Assembly: GCA_964652975.1 (NCBI GenBank)
Contig: CAZZCN010000008.1
Location: forward strand, 1 to 62,247
DNA: 62,247 bases
Source: CAZZCN01 sp964652975
Lineage (GTDB): Bacteria > Bacillota > Clostridia > Saccharofermentanales > UBA5734
Direction: 5' to 3'
Below the pieces are notes generated by a model that saw only the letters and a program-made list of their open reading frames with translations, searched no databases and was not told the origin of the DNA. A program made the position numbers and the translations under genes. Of the stretch, positions 38,551 to 46,563 are shown piece by piece. Within the stretch, counting starts at the first letter, position 1. Each line of letters begins with the position of its first letter.

Positions 38551-39717
38551 CTACCGTTTACTCGCTAGTGATTCCACTGACCCTCTTGCCCATTTATCAA
38601 GTTCATAGATCGACTCCAGATCTGGATTTGCTATAAAATTCGTCTGTAAATGCCGATCCATTGTCTTCTCTATTAACTCCGGAATTTCCAGGAAGGAGCA
38701 TTTATCCTTCATAAAAAGTTCGACTGCCTTTTCGTTCGCTGAATTCATAACAGCTGCCATACTTCCTTTTATATCAAGCGCATCATATGCAAGTTGAAGG
38801 CATCGAAAGGTCTTGATATCGGGCTTTTCGAAAGTCAGCGCATCTGACATAAACGGGTTAAAAGGTTTGTATTCGCCTTTTAGCCTCTCCTTCTTAAGAA
38901 GTGCAATCTGTATAGGTAGCTTCATATCAGGGAATCCCATCTGAGCCAGTACCGATCCATCAACAAATTCCACCATCGAATGTATTATGCTTTGCGGATG
39001 AACAACCACCTCGATATGTGATTTATCGACTCCGAACAACCAATAAGCTTCTATAACTTCCAATCCCTTGTTCATAAGTGTAGCACTATCGATAGTTATC
39101 TTGCCACCCATATTCCATGTAGGATGAGATAAAGCGGATGCTACACTTACAGATTGAAGCTCTTCCGACTTTTTGCCTCTGAAAGGACCTCCGGACGCAG
39201 TAAGAAAAATACGTGAAACATCCTTTGTGTCAAAATCCTTGAGGCATTGCCAGATGGCGGAGTGTTCGCTATCCACAGGATATATGGAAACGTTATTTTT
39301 CAATGCCTCTTCGGTTACAAGTGCACCTGCCGCAACAAGTGTCTCCTTGTTCGCAAGAGCTATGTCCTTGCCTGCCCTTATAGCCGCCACAACTGGCGAA
39401 AGACCGGATATTCCGACCATGGCCGCTATCGTCATGTCGCTATCAGGAGATGTGGCAACCGCGCAATTGCCTTCATTGCCATACATTACCGAGACATTGA
39501 AATCAAATTTACTTATTCGTCTGGATAGTTCGACAGCAGACTTTTCGTCACCCATGGATACAAGACCTGGCCGGAACTCGGCAATTTGCTTTTCTATAAT
39601 GTCAACGCTTGTATTGGCGCTTAAAGCTTCAACTTTGAAGCCAAAAGTTCTTACAACGTCAAGTGCCTGAATCCCAATAGAACCTGTAGAACCAAGTATT
39701 GAAACTGACTTTATCAT
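38551..39717 (-). CDS. dxr: 1-deoxy-D-xylulose 5-phosphate reductoisomerase
   Basis: A 388-residue NADPH enzyme of the MEP pathway. Seen: SILGSTGSIG (NADPH loop), LANKETLVAAG, VDSEHSAIWQCL (metal Asp/Glu), and LTASGGPFRG. Helical C-terminal domain complete. AAAGGA sits 9 bases before the ATG at 39717; a GTG seven codons earlier is less likely. It is 42 bases downstream of cdsA and is followed by rseP after about 130 bases with no gene. Confidence 0.95.
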   Translation of the reverse strand: MIKSVSILGSTGSIGIQALDVVRTFGFKVEALSANTSVDIIEKQIAEFRPGLVSMGDEKSAVELSRRISKFDFNVSVMYGNEGNCAVATSPDSDMTIAAMVGISGLSPVVAAIRAGKDIALANKETLVAAGALVTEEALKNNVSIYPVDSEHSAIWQCLKDFDTKDVSRIFLTASGGPFRGKKSEELQSVSVASALSHPTWNMGGKITIDSATLMNKGLEVIEAYWLFGVDKSHIEVVVHPQSIIHSMVEFVDGSVLAQMGFPDMKLPIQIALLKKERLKGEYKPFNPFMSDALTFEKPDIKTFRCLQLAYDALDIKGSMAAVMNSANEKAVELFMKDKCSFLEIPELIEKTMDRHLQTNFIANPDLESIYELDKWARGSVESLASKR

Positions 39718-39759
39718 ATCGGGTTTTCCTTTCCGCACGAACTTACCTTTGCGATAATT

Positions 39760-40695
39760 TTATACAAGATAATAAATCAAAGCGCCGGCAAGAACAACAG
39801 GAAACGTAAAAAACACGCCATCAAATCTGTCCATCAGTCCACCATGACCCGGAAGAAAATTACCGAAATCCTTGACATCTCCCCAGCGCTTGATGGATGA
39901 TGCAAACCAGTCGCCGAGTTGAGAGGCGATTCCAGCAAGCAGCCCCATGATTATTCCAAATGAAATCATATATACAACAGATTTCTTGACTATGTCAGGA
40001 CCGCTCATCATTATTATCATCCATATCACCATTATGAAAACGCTTCCGAAAACACCGCCTATGCTTCCCTCCCAGGTTTTTTTGGGGCTTATCAGCGGAA
40101 TTATCTTATGCCTGCCAAGAGTCACACCTGCAAAATACGCGAACACATCAGAAACCCAGGATACGATCATTGCAGCTATAATCCACATGAAACCGTTCGG
40201 TATCATATACAAAAGAATCTGGCTGCATACAACTGGCACGGATATATAAATAATTATCAGTGGTACCATGAGAGAATCCATCAGATAGTCCGGACCTTTT
40301 GTTAAAATCACATAAAATATCACAGAAAATGATAAGAGAATCAGAAATGCAAAGAGAATTGAAAATGACTCGGTCACATACTTTACAATCAGTTCCCTCT
40401 CTGCCTGTAGTCTATTAGGAGACGATACAAGCAATCTGTCTACCACCCTCCAGTTCAAATCCCCGTGAATAAAAACCGTTATCAATGGTATAAATACACC
40501 AAGGCTCCCAAGTACACATGCAGCTTGATTGATTCCTCCAAATTTTGTCTTGGCAACTGCCGAAACCTCGATGATGGATATTGCCGCCACAAGAAAAAAG
40601 AAGAAAAGTGTTATCTGTGGAATTAAAAACCCCGGCAAGACAAATGCAGCTACTGCAAATGCAAAAACGATACCGGTTATAACTCTTGTTTTCAT
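39760..40695 (-). CDS. cdsA: Phosphatidate cytidylyltransferase
   Basis: A 311-residue membrane enzyme making CDP-diacylglycerol for phospholipids. About eight membrane helices; the C-terminal family signature is visible as SWVSDVFAYFAGVTLGRHK, then SPKKTWEGSIGG and GHGGLMDRFDG with the catalytic Asp residues. A hydrophilic stretch (about 75-105) is somewhat longer than in Bacillus. Its ATG overlaps the uppS stop as ATGA. Confidence 0.94.
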   Translation of the reverse strand: MKTRVITGIVFAFAVAAFVLPGFLIPQITLFFFFLVAAISIIEVSAVAKTKFGGINQAACVLGSLGVFIPLITVFIHGDLNWRVVDRLLVSSPNRLQAERELIVKYVTESFSILFAFLILLSFSVIFYVILTKGPDYLMDSLMVPLIIIYISVPVVCSQILLYMIPNGFMWIIAAMIVSWVSDVFAYFAGVTLGRHKIIPLISPKKTWEGSIGGVFGSVFIMVIWMIIMMSGPDIVKKSVVYMISFGIIMGLLAGIASQLGDWFASSIKRWGDVKDFGNFLPGHGGLMDRFDGVFFTFPVVLAGALIYYLV

Positions 40696-41438
40696 TTCTT
40701 TACCCCGCCAAAACGTCGATCTCTTTTAGTAAAATCCGCTAATGCCATATCAAGGTGCTTTTCGGTGAAATCAGGCCATAGTACATTGGAAAACCATAAT
40801 TCTGAGTATGCTGATTCCCATAAAAGAAAATTGGAAAGCCGTAATTCCCCGCTGGGTCTGATAATTAAATCCGGATCCGGCACATCAGGAAGATACAGAT
40901 TGTTTGAAATCGTCTCTTCACTTATATTTACCGGATCTATCTCTCCGTTTAAAACCTTTGCGGATATTTCTTGTACCGCATGCAGAATCTCGCGTCTGCC
41001 ACCGTAATTGAAAGCGATTATCAGCTGCATTTTCTTACGGCTGACAGAGCGCTTGATTGCAATATCAAGCTCACCTTGTATGTCTTCAGGCAGACTTTTC
41101 AGGTCGCCCAGAACTCTAAGTCTGACTCCCTGGCGCTCCATCTCAGGATCATATTTGTTCAAAAATTCTATCAGCAGTTCCATCAATGCCGATACTTCAT
41201 CAGAAGGTCTTGACCAGTTCTCTGTCGAAAATGCGTAAACCGTCAGATACTTGATTCCTCTATTGCCACACCATTCGGTCATGCTTCTGAGCTTTTCGGC
41301 TCCGGCCTTGTGTCCCGCTTTCCTCGGAAGTCCGCGCTTCCTGGCCCACCTGCCGTTTCCGTCCATAATGACCGCCAGGTGCAAAAGCGGGCTTTGGATA
41401 TATTCTGTTGCAGGTTTTTTAAAAAGGGAAAACCCCAT
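40692..41438 (-). CDS. uppS: Isoprenyl (undecaprenyl) diphosphate synthase
   Basis: A 248-residue cis-prenyltransferase producing the undecaprenyl carrier for cell-wall synthesis. Seen: VIMDGNGRWARKRG (catalytic Asp), GHKAGAEKL, LTVYAFSTENW, FNYGGRREI and the C-terminal RPSGELRLSNFLLWE. AAGGAG lies 8 bases before the ATG at 41438; nine further residues in frame upstream are ignored. It is translationally coupled to cdsA. Confidence 0.95.
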   Translation of the reverse strand: MGFSLFKKPATEYIQSPLLHLAVIMDGNGRWARKRGLPRKAGHKAGAEKLRSMTEWCGNRGIKYLTVYAFSTENWSRPSDEVSALMELLIEFLNKYDPEMERQGVRLRVLGDLKSLPEDIQGELDIAIKRSVSRKKMQLIIAFNYGGRREILHAVQEISAKVLNGEIDPVNISEETISNNLYLPDVPDPDLIIRPSGELRLSNFLLWESAYSELWFSNVLWPDFTEKHLDMALADFTKRDRRFGGVKK

Positions 41439-41582
41439 ATCCAATCTCCTTAGAAAAAACATCAAAATGATAAATTTGCTTCAATTCAAATAAATAGAGC
41501 TAACCCGACATTACCATAAACAACTTAATTGCAATCTACGGATTCAAAACAATACAGAAATTGCGTTAAATTTTCTGATTTA

Positions 41583-42149
41583 TTAAACGGTAAAAAGCTC
41601 CTTGTCTTTTTCGGCGATGATTCTGTCGATTTCAGCAATGAATCTGTCAGTGAGTTTCTGAATCGTTTCCTCGGTGACAGCCAGCATGTCTTCGCTGATC
41701 TCCTTTTTCTTGTGCATATCCTTGAAACGGTCTATTGCCTCTCTGCGGATGTTGCGGATGGCAACCTTCGCCTCTTCGCCGTGCTTGGCAACCGTTTTGG
41801 TAAGGTCTTTTCTGCGTTCTTCGGTCAAAGCAGGAAAAGAAAGTCTTATTATTTTGCCGTCATTATTGGGATTGATGCCAAGGTCAGAGGTTAAAAGCGA
41901 TTTCTCGATGGCCTTCAATATTGATGCATCATAAGGTGTTATAGTAATCATCCTTGGCTCCGGAACCTGGATGTTCGCCAGCTGGTTTATCGGTGTCGGT
42001 GCTCCGTAATAATCAACCGCTATCTTGTCCAGAACCTTTGGATTGGCTCGTCCGGCTCGAATCGTATTAAAGTCTTCCCTGAGAACGTTGATTGTCTTTA
42101 TCATTCTGTTCTCATATGGAGTATAAGTCTCCTTTGTAATTTCAATCAT
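41583..42149 (-). CDS. frr: Ribosome recycling factor
   Basis: A 188-residue protein that, with EF-G, splits the post-termination ribosome. Signature parts are IRAGRANPKVLDKIAVDYYG, NPNNDGKIIRLSFPALTEERRKDL and a long C-terminal helix. AGGGAGG precedes the ATG. It is usually directly behind pyrH; here a terminator, repeats and a separate promoter (42303-42331) intervene, so frr starts its own transcription unit. Confidence 0.96.
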   Translation of the reverse strand: MIEITKETYTPYENRMIKTINVLREDFNTIRAGRANPKVLDKIAVDYYGAPTPINQLANIQVPEPRMITITPYDASILKAIEKSLLTSDLGINPNNDGKIIRLSFPALTEERRKDLTKTVAKHGEEAKVAIRNIRREAIDRFKDMHKKKEISEDMLAVTEETIQKLTDRFIAEIDRIIAEKDKELFTV

Positions 42150-42302
42150 AAGTAAAACCTCCCTGAAATTATTGATTTTTTATCTTATTTTCTATTATTA
42201 TAGCATTTTGAAAAAAGTTGCATAATATATTTGCTTTCAAAATGCATTCTGCAAACTATTTTTCGTATTTTCAATTAATTACAAAATTTAGTTTGCTATA
42301 TG

Positions 42303-42331
42303 ATTATAATCTAAGTAGGGAATATCAGCAA
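42303..42331 (-). promoter_or_regulatory. SigmaA-type promoter of frr-uppS-cdsA
   Basis: On the minus strand TTGCTG, a 17-base spacer and TATAAT. Initiation near 42296 gives a leader of about 147 bases. A long hairpin (42331-42374) abuts the -35 on its upstream side. Confidence 0.7.
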
Positions 42332-42374
42332 GGTTAAAGTTTAATTTTACCCTTGTAAAATTTAACTTTAACCT
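42331..42374. repeat. 44-base perfect-looking hairpin upstream of the frr promoter
   Basis: A 20-base-pair stem with one mismatch (42331-42350 with 42355-42374; outer bases AGGTTAAAGT) and loop CCTT. AT-rich with no T tract of its own. It could be an operator-like inverted repeat or a roadblock to pyrH read-through. Confidence 0.6.
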
Positions 42375-42399
42375 CGGCAAAAATTTACAGAATGTGTCA

Positions 42400-42470
42400 A
42401 AACTTAAGCAAACGTCAATAACATGCAAGATAATCTTCATAGAGCAGATTATCAAATACGTACTTGCGTT
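42400..42470 (-). repeat. Hairpin-doublet repeat, diverged copy D
   Basis: AAACTTAAGCAAA (as beside copy A) is followed by a hairpin GATAATCT-loop-AGATTATC whose loop carries the CATAGAG word (42439-42445). The rest of 42150-42614 holds this, the 44-base hairpin, the frr promoter and the pyrH terminator, and no gene I can support. Confidence 0.35.
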
Positions 42471-42504
42471 GCAGTAAATTTATAAATTGTATTAAAAAAA
42501 CAAT

Positions 42505-42546
42505 AAAACCCGACTGTTGATGTTTGAATTCCACAATCGGGTTTTT
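42505..42546 (-). terminator. Intrinsic terminator after pyrH
   Basis: On the minus strand AAACCCGA pairs with TCGGGTTTT around a 24-base interior with partial pairing, followed by TTTTATTGTTTTTTT. It lies 69 bases beyond the pyrH stop. Confidence 0.8.
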
Positions 42547-42614
42547 GTTGGGTTTGTCTATAATGAAAATCATTTTAGATTTATAAGTTGTAATCGCTTG
42601 CAGCAAGCTCAATC

Positions 42615-43328
42615 CTAAGAAATCAATGTGCCTATTTTCTCGCCGCATACAATGGAAACAATGTTGTCGAGGTTGCTCATGCTAAAGACACCGATTGTGA
42701 CCTTGTTGTCTCTGCAAAGCGCAGCCGCTGTTGCGTCCATGATTCCAAGATTCAATGCCAGAATCTGGTCGTAATTCAATTCGGAATATTTGACCGCGTC
42801 AGGGAACTTTTTCGGGTCCTTGTTATAGACACCGTCTACCATGGTTGCCTTGAGCAGGATATCAGCTTCTATCTCAGTGCAGCGCAATGCTGCAGCAGTA
42901 TCTGTTGAAAAATAAGGATTGCCGGTACCGCAAGCAAAAATAACAACCCTGCCCTTTTCTAAATGCCTTACGGCTCTTTTACGTATGTATGGTTCGGCGA
43001 ACTGTCGCATCTCGATTGCACTCAGAACACGGGTATCGCAACCTGCGCGCTCCACAGCATCGGAAATCGCAAGAGCATTGATAGCTGTAGCGAGCATCCC
43101 CATGTGGTCGGCAGTAACACGATCCATTCCTTCGCTTGTTCTTCCGCGCCAGAAATTGCCGCCTCCGACTACAATTCCAACTTCAACTTCTAAATCAACA
43201 AGCTTTCTGATGGTCTTGCCAATGTCTGACAGAACATCATTGTCGAGTCCATGACCTTTGTCACCTGAAAGTGCTTCTCCACTAAGTTTTAGTAATACTC
43301 TTTTGTAAACCGGTTTTGACATATTCAT
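42615..43328 (-). CDS. pyrH: UMP kinase
   Basis: A 237-residue hexameric kinase converting UMP to UDP. Seen: LLKLSGEALSGD (phosphate loop), VGIVVGGGNFWRG, DHMGMLATAINALA, and FACGTGNPYFSTDTAAALR. GGAGGGTGG lies just before the ATG at 43328; the frame upstream (11 more residues) is ignored. It follows tsf after a hairpin terminator, so its expression may depend on read-through. Confidence 0.95.
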   Translation of the reverse strand: MNMSKPVYKRVLLKLSGEALSGDKGHGLDNDVLSDIGKTIRKLVDLEVEVGIVVGGGNFWRGRTSEGMDRVTADHMGMLATAINALAISDAVERAGCDTRVLSAIEMRQFAEPYIRKRAVRHLEKGRVVIFACGTGNPYFSTDTAAALRCTEIEADILLKATMVDGVYNKDPKKFPDAVKYSELNYDQILALNLGIMDATAAALCRDNKVTIGVFSMSNLDNIVSIVCGEKIGTLIS

Positions 43329-43399
43329 TACCACCCTCCGCTTAATAGTTTTATATAGCAAGCTTATTTATGTTGTGTAATTAAAAATACTTATAAAAA

Positions 43400-43430
43400 A
43401 AGAGGTACGCATCGGAATGCATACCCCTAA
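43400..43430 (-). terminator. Intrinsic terminator between tsf and pyrH
   Basis: On the minus strand GGGGTATGCAT and ATGCGTACCTC form a 10-11 base-pair stem with a 3-base loop, followed by a run of seven Ts. It lies directly after the tsf stop. Confidence 0.85.
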
Positions 43431-43438
43431 AAATATAA

Positions 43439-44086
43439 TTACTTGATTTGATTCATAACTTCCTCGGCAAAATTCTCTTCCTTCTTCTGAAGCCCTTCAC
43501 CCATTTCATATCTGGTAAATCTTCTGATAGAAATGTTCTCGCCGATCAGAGCGATCATTTCCTTAAGATATGACTCCATGTTCTTAGAATCATCCTTGAC
43601 GAAAGTCTGATTTAACAGACAGTTCTCGTCATAGAACTTCTTGATGCTGCCTTCTACGATACGATCTAGGATTTTCTCTGGCTTTCCTTCGTTCAATGCC
43701 TTGTTACGAATAATAGTAGTCTCTTTTTCGATCTCATCGGCAGGAACATCATTAGATGATATCCACTTAGGATTCATAGCTGCAATCTGCATCGCAACGT
43801 CCTTGACGAAAGCTTTGAATGTCTCGTTCTTGGCGGCAAAGTCAGTCTCTATGTTAACTTCTATAAGAACACCAATCTTGCCATTTGCATGAATGTAAGA
43901 ATCAACGATTCCTTCAGCGGCTATTCTGCCTGACTTCTTGGCAGCGGACGCGATTCCCTTTTCGCGAAGCCATGAACATGACTTCTCGATATCACCATCG
44001 GACTCTATTAGTGCTTTCTTGCAGTCCATCATTCCGGCGCCGGTTTTCTCTCTTAAAATTTTAATTTTATCTGTATCTATGCTCAT
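43439..44086 (-). CDS. tsf: Translation elongation factor Ts
   Basis: A 215-residue guanine-nucleotide exchange factor for EF-Tu. The N-terminal UBA-like part reads KILREKTGAGMMDCKKAL and the TDFAAKN motif of the core is present (ETDFAAKNETF). It is the short form with one truncated core subdomain, as in many non-gamma-proteobacterial species. AGGAGA precedes the ATG. It lies 65 bases behind rpsB, the universal order. Confidence 0.96.
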   Translation of the reverse strand: MSIDTDKIKILREKTGAGMMDCKKALIESDGDIEKSCSWLREKGIASAAKKSGRIAAEGIVDSYIHANGKIGVLIEVNIETDFAAKNETFKAFVKDVAMQIAAMNPKWISSNDVPADEIEKETTIIRNKALNEGKPEKILDRIVEGSIKKFYDENCLLNQTFVKDDSKNMESYLKEMIALIGENISIRRFTRYEMGEGLQKKEENFAEEVMNQIK

Positions 44087-44151
44087 ATATATTATCTCCT
44101 GTAATTTTTAAAAAATTATTTTAGGTTGTGTGAAATGATATGTGCTTTATA

Positions 44152-44964
44152 TTAAGCTTCCACTTCTTCAGCTACTTCGATATTCTCTGCTTCTGTCTCA
44201 ATAAAGACTTCCTCGGCAGATACCTCTTCTGCAACCTCTACTGCCGGCTCTTCAAACTTATCGGCGACTATGTCAATCTGCTCTCCCTGGTGTCCTTCGA
44301 TGATGGCGTCTGCCATTTTGCCTGCTATAAGCTTGACTGCACGTATTGCATCGTCGTTACCCGGTATTACAAAATCAACTTCGTCAGGATCGCAGTTGGT
44401 GTCAACTATTCCGACTATCGGTATATGAAGTCTTCTAGCTTCAAGAACAGCTATATGTTCCTTCTTCGGGTCAACAACAAACATACACGCTGGCTGTTTC
44501 TGCATACCCACGATACCCCCAAGGTTCTTCTCTAACTTTTCCATCTGAAGTTTTAACTTTGCAACTTCCTTCTTAGGAAGCACTTCAAATGTTCCGTTAA
44601 CGGACATCTGCTTTAGTTCTTCCAGTCTCTCAAGTCTCTTCTCGATTGTCTTGAAGTTGGTGAGTGTTCCACCCAGCCAGCGGTTGTTGATAAAATACAT
44701 ACCGCATCTTTCGGCCTCTTCACGAATCGAATCCTGAGCCTGCTTCTTGGTGCCAACGAAAAGCACCGTTCCACCTTGCATTGCAATGTCTCTGATGAAC
44801 ATATATGCATCGTCAACCTTGCGGACTGTCTTCTGGAGATCTATGATATAGATTCCGTTTCTTTCTGTGTAGATGTACTCTGCCATTTTAGGATTCCATC
44901 TACGTGTCTGGTGTCCAAAATGGACGCCTGCCTCTAATAGGCTTTTCATGCTGATTACTGACAT
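44152..44964 (-). CDS. rpsB: 30S ribosomal protein S2
   Basis: A 270-residue S2. Seen: SLLEAGVHFGHQTRRWNPKM, NGIYIIDLQKT, VLFVGTKKQA, NNRWLGGTLTNF and DTNCDPDEVDFVIPGNDDA. The true ATG at 44964 has AGGAGG; an in-frame extension to 45060 is excluded because it coincides with the transcription start. The last 40 residues form an acidic Glu/Val-rich tail that many S2 proteins lack. Confidence 0.97.
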   Translation of the reverse strand: MSVISMKSLLEAGVHFGHQTRRWNPKMAEYIYTERNGIYIIDLQKTVRKVDDAYMFIRDIAMQGGTVLFVGTKKQAQDSIREEAERCGMYFINNRWLGGTLTNFKTIEKRLERLEELKQMSVNGTFEVLPKKEVAKLKLQMEKLEKNLGGIVGMQKQPACMFVVDPKKEHIAVLEARRLHIPIVGIVDTNCDPDEVDFVIPGNDDAIRAVKLIAGKMADAIIEGHQGEQIDIVADKFEEPAVEVAEEVSAEEVFIETEAENIEVAEEVEA

Positions 44965-45063
44965 TTCTATTCCTCCTGTTTTTTCCTCCACGAATGTTTT
45001 CTTAAAGATAATGATTAAGACAACAGAATCTCTCATTCGTGTGTGTATTTTTAAACTCATAGA

Positions 45064-45092
45064 ATTTTAACACTTAAAGTCATTTTTTTCAA
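45064..45092 (-). promoter_or_regulatory. SigmaA-type promoter of rpsB-tsf
   Basis: On the minus strand TTGAAA, a 17-base spacer and TAAAAT. Initiation near 45057 gives a leader of about 92 bases, long enough for S2 autoregulation, though I see no defined structure. The 44965-45280 interval otherwise holds only this and the divergent promoter at 45136. Confidence 0.75.
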
Positions 45093-45135
45093 GCAAAATT
45101 TTTCTGATTAAAAAATCTACGATTAAAATTTATTT

Positions 45136-45163
45136 TTGCAAATTATACTTTATAATGTATAAT
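45136..45163 (+). promoter_or_regulatory. SigmaA-type promoter of the 45.3-48.1 kb plus-strand genes
   Basis: TTGCAA (45136-45141), a 16-base spacer and TATAAT (45158-45163). Initiation near 45170 leaves a leader of about 110 bases before the ATG at 45281. Confidence 0.6.
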
Positions 45164-45280
45164 GTGTTTGTGTGTTTTATATCCGCCAATTACGCCTTTC
45201 AATTTTATAATATTTTGACGGGTAAAACATTATAATAAATATATTAAGTGAAATATTTAAAATAATTAGTGAGGTGCCCT

Positions 45281-46555
45281 ATGTATTCAGAAAATTTTGT
45301 ATCAAAAAAACTAAAAACCTTTGCCCAGAAGAATGATTGGCTTGTCAGCGGTGAGTATATTTACGGCGAGGAGCAGGGATATCTGTTCACGGGAATGGAT
45401 TCCAAAGGTCAAAAGACTTTTATAACACCTGTTCCAGGAATCACCGACGAACAGAAAGCAGAGCTTTTTGAAGTTCTCGCCAAAAACAAGCAGACGATGA
45501 AACTCGACGAATTCGAAGTGTCCGATGATTTTCTTTGTATAAGAATCAAGGATTCAATGTCACTGAAGCCTGACGAACTGGACTTTATATTGGCGCTGTT
45601 GGTCGGATCGATACAGGAGGTTGGCATAGTAGCGGTTGACCGTTGCCAGGAGTGCGGCAAAATGGATGCTGGACACGAAAATTTCATATATGATTTATAC
45701 TGTTATATGCATGAAGATTGCGCCAGGCATCTTGGAGACATTGATGAAGGTATGGCAGCGAAAGATAATGAAGATAGAAGTGAAGATAGTAATGAAGACA
45801 GCAGTGAATATACGGATGAAAACAGCGAATCCGATGTAGCTGCTTCAGACGATGATTCCAATGATGCCGGCACCAAGGGCATGTCTTCAGCTGCTACGGA
45901 ATCTGAATATTTAGTTCCTCTGTCACGCAAAATAACCTTTACAGTAATTGGAGCAGTTGCGGGTTCAATACCTTGGCTGTTCCTTCCATTTATAATCGAT
46001 CTGGTAAATGATCTTTTGAGCAAAATAACCCAGTCTGCTTTGATACCGAATTTCGTTCAGTCGCTTCTGACATGCGTTTGCGCATATCTTGTTTCATATT
46101 TTGCCATCGAAGGCTACAAGCTCTCCAAATCCAAACTTAATATCAAAGGCCGCTGGATTATCGGTATAACTTCAGTGATTACAGTAATTTTTGCACAGTT
46201 TGCCTATCTTGCAGTTCTTATAATAAAAGAGCCGGGTGTCAAATTCACTTTCTCGAATTACATCTCTAATCTAACTAAATTCAACTTATACATTAATATG
46301 CTGCTTGGCGTTTTGATTGGTGTCGTTTTCACTTTAATAGCTATTTTGCCGTTTTTTGACAACACCAAGTCATCGTCTGATGCAAAGACCGATTTTCTTG
46401 CGCGCAAGAGGAGGTCACAAGTTGACAATTCGGTTGACGTATCTGACGACTCTCAGCAAGAAGATGAAGTTGACACTTCGGACGACTCTCAACAAGAAGA
46501 TGCAGTTGACACTTCGGACGAAAATGGTTCCGCCAGTGAAAATGAAAGCAAGTAA
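45281..46555 (+). CDS. Membrane protein of unknown function with Cys/His cluster
   Basis: A 424-residue protein of no family I recognise. Residues 1-115 are soluble; then a zinc-ribbon-like cluster (CQECGKMDAGHEN, and CYMHEDCARH) at about 119-147, an acidic Ser/Asp/Glu linker (about 150-205), four membrane helices (about 217-355), and an acidic tail with two near-identical 12-residue units (VDTSDDSQQEDA type). The ATG at 45281 has GTGAGGTG upstream. It ends 8 bases before the dipeptidase gene, so the two are probably co-transcribed. Confidence 0.8.
   Translation: MYSENFVSKKLKTFAQKNDWLVSGEYIYGEEQGYLFTGMDSKGQKTFITPVPGITDEQKAELFEVLAKNKQTMKLDEFEVSDDFLCIRIKDSMSLKPDELDFILALLVGSIQEVGIVAVDRCQECGKMDAGHENFIYDLYCYMHEDCARHLGDIDEGMAAKDNEDRSEDSNEDSSEYTDENSESDVAASDDDSNDAGTKGMSSAATESEYLVPLSRKITFTVIGAVAGSIPWLFLPFIIDLVNDLLSKITQSALIPNFVQSLLTCVCAYLVSYFAIEGYKLSKSKLNIKGRWIIGITSVITVIFAQFAYLAVLIIKEPGVKFTFSNYISNLTKFNLYINMLLGVLIGVVFTLIAILPFFDNTKSSSDAKTDFLARKRRSQVDNSVDVSDDSQQEDEVDTSDDSQQEDAVDTSDENGSASENESK
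46424..46522 (+). repeat. Short tandem coding repeat in the membrane protein tail
   Basis: About 36-base units (GACGACTCTCAgCAAGAAGA type, then GTTGACACTTCGGACGA) recur two to three times in frame, encoding acidic DDSQQED segments. A candidate for length variation between strains. Confidence 0.6.
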
Positions 46556-46563
46556 ATTATTGC

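Noticed and set aside
42331..42374. Riboswitch upstream of frr
   Set aside because: The hairpin lies upstream of the promoter, outside the transcript, and matches no riboswitch pattern.
42415..42648. 77-residue minus-strand frame between pyrH and frr
   Set aside because: It runs through the pyrH terminator and a hairpin repeat and overlaps the pyrH end; no family match.
44965..45060. N-terminal extension of ribosomal protein S2 (32 residues)
   Set aside because: It starts at the predicted transcription start, has no RBS, and the AGGAGG-led ATG at 44964 gives the standard S2 N-terminus.
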